From contig CM053327.1 in assembly GCA_028583605.1 (NCBI GenBank), positions 44,938,059 through 45,002,058 on the forward strand: DNA of 64,000 bases, read 5' to 3'. Position 1 is the first letter of the stretch. Each line of letters begins with the position of its first letter. A program made the position numbers and the translations under genes. The notes under the pieces are model-generated. The model was not told the origin of the DNA. It made no database searches and was given only the letters and a program-made list of their open reading frames with translations. The stretch is from Dastarcus helophoroides (lineage: Eukaryota > Arthropoda > Insecta > Coleoptera > Bothrideridae). This document shows, in pieces, positions 23,470-32,160 of the stretch.

Positions 23470-24245
23470 CTATAAAAATCCAGAGACTCAACAAAAAAAT
23501 CTAAATTTAAATAGAATATTGATTTAATAAATTGAAGCTGAATTTATATGCCGCAGGTATACAAACAATACAATTATCTGAAAATTCATAGTTCGGATAT
23601 TTGTATTCGATTATTTATAAAAAAAATTTTGAAAGAAAAATGAGAATCTTTAGAAAAGTTTTTCGAGTATTAATTTGAAAATTCAAAAATATAAACTGAA
23701 TTTTCACAATTATTATTTTATATTTTGGGGTAAACAGAAAATTCTTATTTTAACAAAAATTTTAGTGTAACTTCAAATTTTTAGTTCCCTCGAGACAAAT
23801 TTCTTTACATATATTTTCGAATATTCAGTGTTGTTAATTTTGTATCTTAATTCTCTAAACCTCTACAAAAAAGTGGAAATTTTCATAAAAAAAGATAATT
23901 TTAGAAATAAATCAATTTTCACGTTGAAAATAAAATTTTCCAAATTAAAATCAAAAAACAGAATTCTCAAAATTTAGAACCTAATTTCCAAATTTGAAAT
24001 ATTTGAGAAGTTGTCAATTTTTTAGTAGAGTTATCGAGATTCCAAAAATTTGAAAACTGCATATTTTTAATTCAAAATTTTCTTAGTAATCTCGAATTTT
24101 TCCTAACATTTTGTATAAACCAAAGTTTATTTTTATAAATTCTAGTTTTTTCCAAATCCAAATTTTTATCGAAAATTCGAACATTTTTTATAAATATTTA
24201 AGGTAAAGTGGAACTGTTTAGAACTTTGAGTTTAGATTTTAAATG
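23470..24245. other. Intron 8, left end
   Basis: AT-rich, weakly repetitive sequence between exon 9 and the piggyBac-type MITE; nothing else is seen. Confidence 0.4.
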
Positions 24246-24249
24246 TTAA

Positions 24250-24476
24250 CCCTTTCCACTCCAATGTCGAGTGTCACTCGACATTGATTTTGTTCCACCA
24301 GCTCCACTGTCGAGTGACACTCGACATAGTGTAATACTTCTTTTTGCGGACAATTTTAAAAAAGGTGGGATTTTTTTGTACTAAAATTTTTGATAAAGCT
24401 ACCTCACATTTACTACGAAACGTGGCAACAGCGCAACAGTGGAATAAAAAGAAAAAAAGGCTTGGAGTGAAAAGGG
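24250..24476. mobile_element. piggyBac-type MITE (227 bp)
   Basis: Flanked by TTAA on both sides (24246-24249 and 24477-24480), with inverted termini CCCTTTCCACTCCAA and TTGGAGTGAAAAGGG. CCCTTT ends at a TTAA target are diagnostic of the piggyBac superfamily. It has no transposase. Inside are two copies, in opposite orientation, of a ~19-bp near-palindrome (TGTCGAGTGACACTCGACA). It is located in hts intron 8. Confidence 0.85.
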
Positions 24477-24480
24477 TTAA

Positions 24481-25354
24481 AGTTTTTCTTTCATGTATGT
24501 CTGTAATTTCGTAATGTCTACTTTGTTCGAAATATTCAAATTCAAAGGTACTTTTCGGCACAAAAAACCTTTTTAGAAAATCCAATTTTTTCAAAATATG
24601 TACTTTTTTGAAATTCATGACGTTTTATTGAAAATCTGAACTTTTTATAACAATGTCGATTATTTTTAAAAATTTCGACTATTAAAAATTTTGAATTTTC
24701 GAAAATTTAACATTTTTTGACAATTTCCTTTTTCAAGAAAATTCCAATTCTTTTGAGAATTTTGAATTTTTAAAATTTTGTCTCGTCGCTTTTTTAAGTT
24801 TGGCTTTTTACAAAATCAACCCCGACTTTTTTAAAAAGTTGGAGTTTTTTTAAAGATTTTAAATTGTTCTTGAAGATATGGAACTTTTTTCTGAAAATTT
24901 TAATCTTTTATGAAAATTTCAAATTTTTTTCTAAATTTCGACTTTAATTTCTTCATTTTTTTAAATTTCGACTTTTAATTTCTTTAAAGTGTTTCAAAAT
25001 TGTGGCTTTTTAAAAAAAATTGACATTTTTAAAATCTCTATTTTTTTTAAATTCCAAAAATTGTAATTTTTTAAACATTTCACTTTTTGATCAAAACTTT
25101 TTTTGAAAACTTCTTTGTTTTTTTTCAATTTTGACGATATTTTAAAATTGCAACTTTTTTGACAATTCAGATTTTTTCAAAACTACATTTTATCAAAATT
25201 TCACCCATTGTGAAAATTTTTGGCTACGTCTCAAAATTACCTTTTCAGAATTAAATTTTTTTTATGTTAAATTAGAAGGAAATTTTCAAAATATGTACTG
25301 TTTTGAAATTCTTGACGTTTTATTGAAAATCTGAACTTTTTATAAAAATGTCGA
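24481..25354. repeat. AT-rich intron segment, duplicated around the transposon
   Basis: Simple T/A-rich sequence with TTTCGAC units. The part 24605-24830 is repeated as the two flanks of the 2.6-kb transposon (about 25305-25357 plus 27964-28115), including ATTGAAAATCTGAAC and TTTTGTCTCGTCGC. It is therefore the pre-insertion paralogue of the target. No gene is seen. Confidence 0.7.
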
Positions 25355-25357
25355 TTA

Positions 25358-25541
25358 CACAGGCCCACAAAAAAAAAAGTGGTGTGTGCTGGGTGTCGGA
25401 CCCACATAGTCCGGCGTATTTTTTCCCGCTGAACACGAATCTGTAGTCTAAATTGGGGGTCAAACTGCTAAAAGTAGAGAAAAACCAAAAAAAACCGATA
25501 AAAATCACGATCTCGTATTTTTTTCTGTTTGATATTATCAT
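25358..25541. repeat. Left terminal inverted repeat of the 2.6-kb transposon
   Basis: 184 bp, starting CACAGGCCCAC then an A-run and the GTGGTGTGTGCTGGGTGTCG segment. It is the reverse complement of 27782-27963 apart from a few substitutions and A-run length. The transposase stop codon lies 3 bp inside it. Confidence 0.92.
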
Positions 25542-25543
25542 TC

Positions 25544-27373
25544 TTATAATTTCCGTCTTTTCCTGACCCTTTTTTCTTCAAATGACCTGTGAAGTGGATT
25601 TCTGCTACGTTTTGTTCCTTTTTCTCGAGTTTCTCTGTGTAGCATCCAACAGTAATCTGCAAACATATTTATTCCCCACTGTCCCTGAAACCGCCGTTCA
25701 AACTCTTTGAGATCTTGGTGAAATCTTTCTCCTTGCTCTTCACTGAAGTCTCCGTTATTCTCCGGGAATTGGTCAAGATGCGAATCAAGGAAGTGCATTT
25801 TCAAATTCATTAGGCAACCTGAATGCTGAAAATTTCTTATCATATTTGCCACAATGCTTTTGTAATCAGCATCCTTGGTATTGCCTAAAAATTTGGTGCA
25901 CACTTCCTTGAAACTTAACCACGATGCCTTTTCTTGGTCATCCATGACTGCAACAAACCCTTCATCTTTGAATAACTTTCGGATTTCCGGTCCATCGAAG
26001 ATGCCTTCCCTTAGTTTAGCATCAGATTTTTTTTTGAACACAGTACGCAGGTACGTAAAACATTCACCATCTTTATCAAGAGCTTTGACATACTGTTTAA
26101 TTAAGCCAAGTTTTATATGAAGAGGAGGAATGAGAATTTTGGCTGGATCAACAAGCGGTTTCTTTATTATATTATGTGATCCAACCTTAAATGAAGATCG
26201 TAAAGGCCATTCTTTTTTTACGTAGTGATTTTTTCGATCCCTACTGTCAAACATACACAAATAGCATGGATATTTTGTGAATCCAGATTGCTGTCCAAGG
26301 ATCATGGACAAAATTTTTAAATCACCACATACTTGCCACTTATGTTCTTCGTACTTTATTTTCTTTAGGACAACTTCGAGGTTTGAATACTCTTCTTTAA
26401 GTACAGTGGAGTGGGCTAAAGGTACAGGAGCGAATTTGTTGGTGTTGTGGAGAAGGACTGCCTTAAGACTCTGTTGAGACGAATCAATGAATAACCGCCA
26501 ATTTTCTGGCTCATATAAATTTGGCTTAAATTCATCGATAAGTCCTTTTACATCAGTGCAATAGAGTAAATCTTCATTTTTTTCAAAATATTTACGGAAG
26601 GCTTCTTCTCGATTCCGATAAAACGAAACTTTAGTACCTTTTGTCAATAGATTTCTCTTTTTCATATTCGAAGCCAATATTTCAGCCGCTTCTTTTGAGA
26701 GTTTAGCCTCTCTGAATAAATCATTCAGATGTTTTTGATCGTATTTTTCCGGCTTCCGATCTTCACCAATAGGTCTGTATTCTTCATTGCTCGAAAACTC
26801 TTCTTCCTCAGATTCGCTAGAAATGTTTTCACTACTAGTATCAAACTCTTTATCAATAAAAGCTGAATTTTCAGGATCGACGTCGACTTCCATTGTGTCT
26901 AATCCACTAGTCAGACTGTCTTGTGACGTGTCATCTTCTAAACCTTCTATGAAGTTTGCAACTGGTTGTTGAACACTTGACACAGAAGGATAAGAAATTT
27001 TATCCTTATGCATTCGGCCCACAGTGTTGACATTTGTTGTGCAAAAGTAACAATTACTTGCATCAAGTGGCTTTTTCCATATCGCTGGAGTTTTAAATTT
27101 AAGATTCGCCTTGACCTGGTGCTTTTCAAATCTATTGATCATATTATAACATGAGCCACAAACAAAATTGGGTATCCAATTTTTGAGATCGAGGGAAACT
27201 TTCATATTGAAGCACTTTTCATACAAAATCACGAAACGATCTGTTAGTTTCTTTGTATTTTTTATCCCTATGTACTTTGCACAAACGTAGCAAAAAGCAT
27301 TGGGATTTCCAGTACATTTGTGATTGCCACGAGTACTAGAAGTTTCAGCAAAATTTTCAGTAGAAGAATCCAT
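25544..27373 (-). CDS. Transposase-like protein (candidate D-D-E, Cys-rich N terminus)
   Basis: Residues are numbered on the open frame from the upstream Met at 27394 (616 codons). The better start is the Met at residue 8 (27373), because MDSSTENFAE begins a plausible N terminus. Cysteines at 27, 35, 38, 61, 79, 82, 115 and 118 (CYVC, CGSC, CYFC) suggest zinc-binding DNA recognition. An acidic linker spans about 150-205. Candidate catalytic residues are D304 (LFIDSS), D358 (CGDLK) and E556 (QGERFHQD), with a CxxC/H group at 377, 380 and 390 (YPCYLC...NH) inserted after the second Asp. PPLHIKLGL follows at 424-432, and a basic C terminus (KRVRKRRKL) could be a nuclear signal. There are no frameshifts or internal stops, and the stop lies just inside the left inverted repeat. 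The fold and family are inferred from these motifs. Confidence 0.85.
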   Translation of the reverse strand: MDSSTENFAETSSTRGNHKCTGNPNAFCYVCAKYIGIKNTKKLTDRFVILYEKCFNMKVSLDLKNWIPNFVCGSCYNMINRFEKHQVKANLKFKTPAIWKKPLDASNCYFCTTNVNTVGRMHKDKISYPSVSSVQQPVANFIEGLEDDTSQDSLTSGLDTMEVDVDPENSAFIDKEFDTSSENISSESEEEEFSSNEEYRPIGEDRKPEKYDQKHLNDLFREAKLSKEAAEILASNMKKRNLLTKGTKVSFYRNREEAFRKYFEKNEDLLYCTDVKGLIDEFKPNLYEPENWRLFIDSSQQSLKAVLLHNTNKFAPVPLAHSTVLKEEYSNLEVVLKKIKYEEHKWQVCGDLKILSMILGQQSGFTKYPCYLCMFDSRDRKNHYVKKEWPLRSSFKVGSHNIIKKPLVDPAKILIPPLHIKLGLIKQYVKALDKDGECFTYLRTVFKKKSDAKLREGIFDGPEIRKLFKDEGFVAVMDDQEKASWLSFKEVCTKFLGNTKDADYKSIVANMIRNFQHSGCLMNLKMHFLDSHLDQFPENNGDFSEEQGERFHQDLKEFERRFQGQWGINMFADYCWMLHRETREKGTKRSRNPLHRSFEEKRVRKRRKL

Positions 27374-27781
27374 GAAAATAAATAAACCCCGCACGCTAGA
27401 ATACCTAGGCCTAAGTATGAGGGCTTTCCGACTTTGACAAGGATAATGTCAACTCGTCGTCGGACACACTACGGCATCATTCTCATATTCTAGCGCTTCC
27501 CTGCAAAACAGCGCGCCTTCGCTGGCTTCGATACGCCGAAATGTTAACTAGCGAATCATTCTACACATCCCGATAAAGGGCAGTTGTCATCGTAGTCCAA
27601 TCATTCCGGAGTAGCAGGTTTCTGCCGGTAAATGTACCGATTGAGTTAACCATTTCCTTATTTTTTGTCAAAAACAAAATATCATCTATGTGACACTTAA
27701 ATAAGACACAATAAGTAGTGAATTAACGTATTTGCACATTACGGTTGGATATTACAGAGAGAAACAAGTAGAAACTGCAAG

Positions 27782-27963
27782 ATGATAATATCATACAGAA
27801 AAAAATACGAGATCGTGATTTTTATCGGTTTTTTTGGTTTTTCTCCACTTTTAGCAGTTTGACCCCCAATTTAAACTACAGATTCGTGTTCAGCGGAAAA
27901 AAATACGCCGGACTATGTGGGTCCGACACCCAGCACACACCACTTTTTTTTTGTGGGCCTGTG
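27782..27963. repeat. Right terminal inverted repeat of the 2.6-kb transposon
   Basis: 182 bp ending GTGGGCCTGTG, the mirror of the left repeat. It lies about 410 bp upstream of the transposase start, so it probably includes or adjoins the promoter. Confidence 0.92.
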
Positions 27964-27966
27964 TTA

Positions 27967-28730
27967 TTTTTAAAAATTTCGACTATTAAAAGTTTTGAAT
28001 TTTCGAAAATTTAAAATTTTTTGAGAATTTCGTTTTTCAAGAGAATTCCAATTCTCTGAATTTTGAATTTTTAAAATTTTGTCTCGTCGCTTTTTTAAAA
28101 GTTTGGCTTTTTACAAAATTAACCGACTTATTTAAAAAAAGTTTTTTAAAAATTTTGAATTGTTCTTGAAAATATCGATGTTTTTTTTTTTAAATTTTGA
28201 CGCTATTTTAAAATTCCAACTTTTTTGAAAATTCAGATTTTTTCAAAATTGTGAAAATTTTTGGCTGTTTCAAAATTACCTTTTCAGAATTACATTTTTT
28301 TAAAATTAAATTAGAAGGACTTTTAAAAAACCTTGGATTTTTTGAAAATTTTGTTTTTTAATAAAAAAAACTTGAATTTTTCTTAAAGAGCATGTCTTGA
28401 AATTTTCCTAGTTGTCTTGAAAATTTCGACTTTCCTTTTAAACATTTCAATATTTTTCAATTTTGAACATTATTTCAAAATTTTCTTCATTTCGATTTCA
28501 AAAATTTCGTCTTTTTTGAATCTCTATCAAAATGTTGTCTTTAAATTGTTTAGTAGTATTTTCTCATCATTTTACAAAGGCGTAGAAAGGAGATTAATTA
28601 AAATAAAACATTTTTTTAGAAATTTCGAGTTTAAAGTTCAAATTTTGACTTTTTTGAAATTTTGACTTTTTTGAAATTTCGACTTTTTTCTCGGAATGTT
28701 GACTTCAATCCCGAAATTTCGACTTTTTTC
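27967..28730. repeat. AT-rich intron continuation of the duplicated segment
   Basis: The first ~150 bp matches 24660-24830; the rest is T/A-rich with TTTTGAAAATT and TTTCGAC units. No supported gene. Confidence 0.5.
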
Positions 28731-29315
28731 TCGGAATTTCGACATTCAAGTAGAAATTTCTGTACTCTATGGTTAAATTGTGTGACAGTTGCGTCCCACT
28801 TCACCTTTTTTTCCAACAATTTGACACTTGGCAGAAAGGCGCGTTCAGTAATTTTCATTTTTAGTTTCCAAAATTTCGACTTTATCTCAAAATTTCGAGA
28901 TTTAAGTTGAAATTTAGATTTTAATTTCGGAATTTCGACATTCAAGTAGAAATTTCTGTACTCTATGGTTAAGTTGAGCGACAGTTACGTCCCACTTCAC
29001 CTTTTTTTCCAACAATTTGACATTTGGCAGAAGGGTGCGTTCAGTAATTTTCATTTTTAGTTACCAAAATTTCGACTTTTATCTCAAAATTTTGAGATAA
29101 AAGTTGAAATTTAGACTTTAATTTCGGAATTTCGACATTCAAGTAGAAATTTCTGTACTCTATGGTTAAGTTGAGCGACAGTTGCGTCCCACCTCACCTT
29201 TTTTCCAACAATTTGACACTTGGCAGAAGGGTGCGTTCTGTAATTTTCATTTTTAGTTACCAAAATTTCGACTTTTATCTCAAAATTTCGAGATTAAAGT
29301 TGAAATTTAGATTTT
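28731..29315. repeat. Three tandem ~190-bp units
   Basis: Each unit has a complex core (TTTCTGTACTCTATGGTTAA, then GACAGTTGCGTCCCAC, CAACAATTTGACA, GGCAGAA, GCGTTCAGTAATTTTC) followed by TTTCGACTTTTATCTC-type simple sequence. Units begin near 28733, 28937 and 29120. The core may derive from a captured non-repetitive fragment. Open frames here are not gene-like. Confidence 0.75.
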
Positions 29316-29380
29316 AATTTCGGAATTTCGAGAAAAAAGTCGAAATTTTGAGAAAAACGTAAAAACTCCGAGATTACAGT

Positions 29381-30315
29381 AGAAATTTCGCCAAAAAAGT
29401 CGAAATCTGAAGATATAAGTCGAAATTTCGCCAAAAAAGTCGAAATCTGGAGATATAAGTCGAAATTTCGCCAAAAAAAATCGAAATCTGGAGATATAAG
29501 TCGAAATTTCGCCAAAAAAGTCGAAATCTGGAGATATAAGTCGAAATTTCGCCAAAAAAGTCGAAATTTCGCCAAAAAAGTCGGAATTTCGCCAAAAAAG
29601 TCGAGATCTGGAGATATAAGTCGAAATTTCGCCAAAAAAATCGAAATCTGGAGATATAAGTCGAAATTTCGCCAAAAAAGTCGAAATTTCTCCAAAAAAG
29701 TCGAAATCTGGAGATATAAGTCGAAATTTCGCCAAAAAAATCAAAATCTGGAGATATAAGTCGAAATTTCGCCAAAAAAATCGAAATCTGGAGATATAAG
29801 TCGAAATTTCGCCAAAAAAGTCGAAATTTCGCCAAAAAAGTCGAAATCTGGAGATATAAGTCGAAATTTCGCCAAAAAAATCGAAATCTGGAGATATAAG
29901 TCGAAATTTCGCCAAAAAAGTCGAAATTTCGCCAAAAAAATCGAAATCTGGAGATATAAGTCGAAATTTCGCCAAAAAAGTCGAAATTTCGCCAAAAAAA
30001 GTCGAAATCTGGAGATATAAGTCGAAATTTCGCCAAAAAAATCGAAATCTGGAGATATAAGTCGAAATTTCGCCAAAAAAGTCGAAATCTGGAGATATAA
30101 GTCGAAATTTCGCCAAAAAAGTCGAAATCTGGAGATATAAGACGAAATTTCGCCAAAAAAGTCGAAATCTGGAGATATAAGTCGAAATTTCGCCAAAAAA
30201 GTCGAAATCTGGAGATAGAAGTCGAAATTTCGCCAAAAAAGTCGAAATCTGGAGATATAAGTCGAAATTTCGCCAAAAAAGTCGAAATCTGGAGATATAA
30301 ATCGAAATTTAGGAG
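29381..30315. repeat. 20/40-bp tandem array (two alternating 20-bp types)
   Basis: Roughly 45 units of two 20-bp types: A (GTCGAAATTTCGCCAAAAAA) and B (GTCGAAATCTGGAGATATAA). They mostly alternate as AB, giving a 40-bp period. Runs of two or three A occur, but I see no BB. The minus strand lacks stops in several frames, so this array generates spurious open frames up to 338 codons. Because 20 and 40 are not multiples of 3, each such frame cycles through all readings of the repeat. Confidence 0.92.
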
Positions 30316-31766
30316 ATTAAAGTGGAAATTTCGAAACTGAAGTCTAAATTTCGAGAAAAAGGTCGAAATTTCTAAAAAAAAAATTTTCAATCGATGTCTT
30401 TGCTACGCCTCGTAGAACTTTCAAATGATGAAAAAATCTTTTTATTTGAAATTTTGACTTTTTTTTTAATTAATGCGACTCAACAACTTTTTAAAATTCG
30501 ATATTTTCTCAAAATTTATATTTCGCATTTTATGAAGTTAAGAATTTATACAAAATTCTGACTTTTTTAAAAAGAGATTTATCGAAATTTTGACTTTTTT
30601 TGAAAAACCTGAATTTTTTATGAAAATTTCAACATTTTTCAAAATTTGGCCTTTTTTAAAATTTCCCAAGTTCTTTAAAATTGTAAATTCTTTTTCAAAA
30701 TTTTGGTCATTTTAAAAATTTTGACATTTTTTAAATGCATTTATTTTTCAAAATTCCAAAATTTTGCATTACAAAGATTTTATTTTTTAAAATTTTCCCC
30801 AAATTTTAGCTTTTTCTTTATAAGCATTGGAGATTAAAGTCGGAATTTTTAAAATTTTGAGTTTAACTTTTAAGTTAAAATTTATACTTTTTTCGAAAAC
30901 GTTAATATTCAAAAGTAGATTTTGAGTTTACTATAAAATTTTGGGAGGAAAAATTTATAAAATTATGGAGGAAAAATTTTAAAAAATTCAAGTTTAAATT
31001 CGGAAAGAAAATAATTGTCGTTTTAAAACAAATAATGAAGGAAAGTAGGCGTAGAAAGGAAATTTAAAAAAATATATATTAGAAACTTCGAGTTGAAAGG
31101 CAAATTTTCGAGTTTATTCTAGGAATTTCGACTTTTATTTCAAAATGTCAACGTTTTTCTCGAAATTCCAAGATTAAAATCAAAATTTCGACTATAAAAT
31201 AGAAATTATGAGAAAAAGTCGAAATTTTGGCTATTAAAAATTTAAATAACTGAACACATCCAACTGCCATCTGTCAACATTGTATGCCTAACCAAAGTTA
31301 TGGTTGAAATTTTGAGATTAAAGTCGAAATTTTAATTTTAATCTCGAAATTTCTAGAAAAAAGTTGACATTTCGAAATATAAGTCGAAATTCCGAGCATA
31401 AACTTTGAGCAACTTTGAGATTAAAGGCGAAATTTCAATAAAAAAGTGGTATTTTCGAGATAAAGTCGAAATATCAACTTTAATCAACGAATTCCGAAAA
31501 AGAGTCGAAATTTCAATTAAACTCGAAATTTCTAAAAAAATGTCTTTAAATGGATATCCATTCTACACTTTCTTAATTTTGATATCTTAAACTCGCAATT
31601 AAAACATCGGAGAAACTTCGATGTATCGATACTTAATACCGTTACTTAATACTTAATACTGTTTGAGACATCGATGTTTCATTGAAAAAAATATCGATGT
31701 TCAAACGTCGATGCTTTTTTGAACGATGTTGCATTCCTAGGTTGAACTCATTCAAAATTAACGAAC
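30316..31766. repeat. AT-rich intron 8 sequence with degenerate TTTCGAAA units
   Basis: No gene is seen. At 31620-31735 is a stretch rich in ATCGATGT/ACATCGATG words, ending GTTGCATTCCTAGG, possibly a decayed small transposon; its borders are not identifiable. Confidence 0.4.
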
Positions 31767-31834
31767 CTCTTTACTGCTCTGCGACAACGTGCTCATATGT
31801 GCGTCTGATTGATCTCCATTGATGGTATTTTCAC
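31767..31834 (-). CDS. hts: Adducin exon 8: short-isoform tail exon
   Basis: Encodes the Gly completion plus residues 656-677: ENTINGDQSDAHMSTLSQSS then KE. The acceptor is TATTATTTTAG|GT (phase 1) and the donor is AAAGAG|GTTCGT (phase 0). This is the adducin-typical segment that leads to the MARCKS-related end. A competing donor, AGCA|GTAAAG, lies just upstream but breaks the frame. Reading through the donor gives a stop after two more codons (Val-Arg). Confidence 0.87.
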
Positions 31835-32086
31835 CTAAAATAATAATAAAAATAATAATTAGTTGCCTGAGAAGACGAAATATTTAAAAATTAAAACCAC
31901 ACATTCGCCCAAATGCAACAAACAAAAATAACAAGCGCACTATGTACAAAAGTGGGGGATTTACCTGGTTAGCCTTATTAAGAGTGATTGTGTTATTAAG
32001 TTTTTTTTTTTGTTTCTTTTTGTTTTTTGTTTTTCTAGCTTACTTCAGATAAAAGGTTACAATAGGACAATAATTTTCGAAAAGCT
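31835..32086. other. Intron/3' flank of the giant exon
   Basis: Short AT-rich spacer between the exon 8 acceptor and the poly(A) region of the giant-exon isoform, with a TTTTTGTTTTTTG simple tract. Nothing else is seen. Confidence 0.4.
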
Positions 32087-32092
32087 TTTATT
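32087..32092 (-). promoter_or_regulatory. Candidate poly(A) signal of the giant-exon isoform
   Basis: AATAAA on the minus strand, about 70 nt after the TGA stop at 32161-32163. It supports the giant exon being a 3'-terminal exon rather than a skipped internal one. AT-rich surroundings make chance AATAAA common, so this is supportive only. Confidence 0.55.
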
Positions 32093-32160
32093 TTAATACA
32101 AAATACGAACTCATAGAAACAAAGTAAAACTAATTGTTTATAGCTTAAAACTAATGAGGT

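Larger units (their letters stand above)
25358..27963 (-). mobile_element. 2.6-kb DNA transposon with CACAGGCCCAC termini and TTA duplication
   Basis: The ends are long inverted repeats (25358-25541 and 27782-27963), each starting CACAGGCCCAC and differing at only a few bases. TTA flanks both sides (25355-25357 and 27964-27966). A paralogous, uninterrupted copy of the target lies at 24610-24830 and shows the empty site with a single TTA. One transposase-like frame fills the minus strand. CAC termini with a 3-bp duplication resemble the CMC (CACTA/Mirage/Chapaev) group, especially Chapaev-like elements; this assignment is an inference. The element sits in hts intron 8, in the same orientation as the gene. 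Confidence 0.9.

Noticed and set aside
23248..23475. Plus-strand 75-codon frame rich in Leu
   Set aside because: Antisense of the lysine-rich adducin C-terminal exon (AAG/AAA codons read as Leu/Phe).
29381..30315. CRISPR array
   Set aside because: No unique spacers: both 20-bp unit types are repeats, and the context is an insect intron.
29307..30390. Minus-strand frames of 309 and 338 codons with FRLFWRNFDLYLQ repeats
   Set aside because: They come from the 20/40-bp array, which lacks stops in several minus-strand frames. The period is not a multiple of three and the frames have no exon borders or domains.
31620..31735. Possible hAT-type MITE with ATCGATGT words
   Set aside because: No paired termini or target duplication could be delimited.
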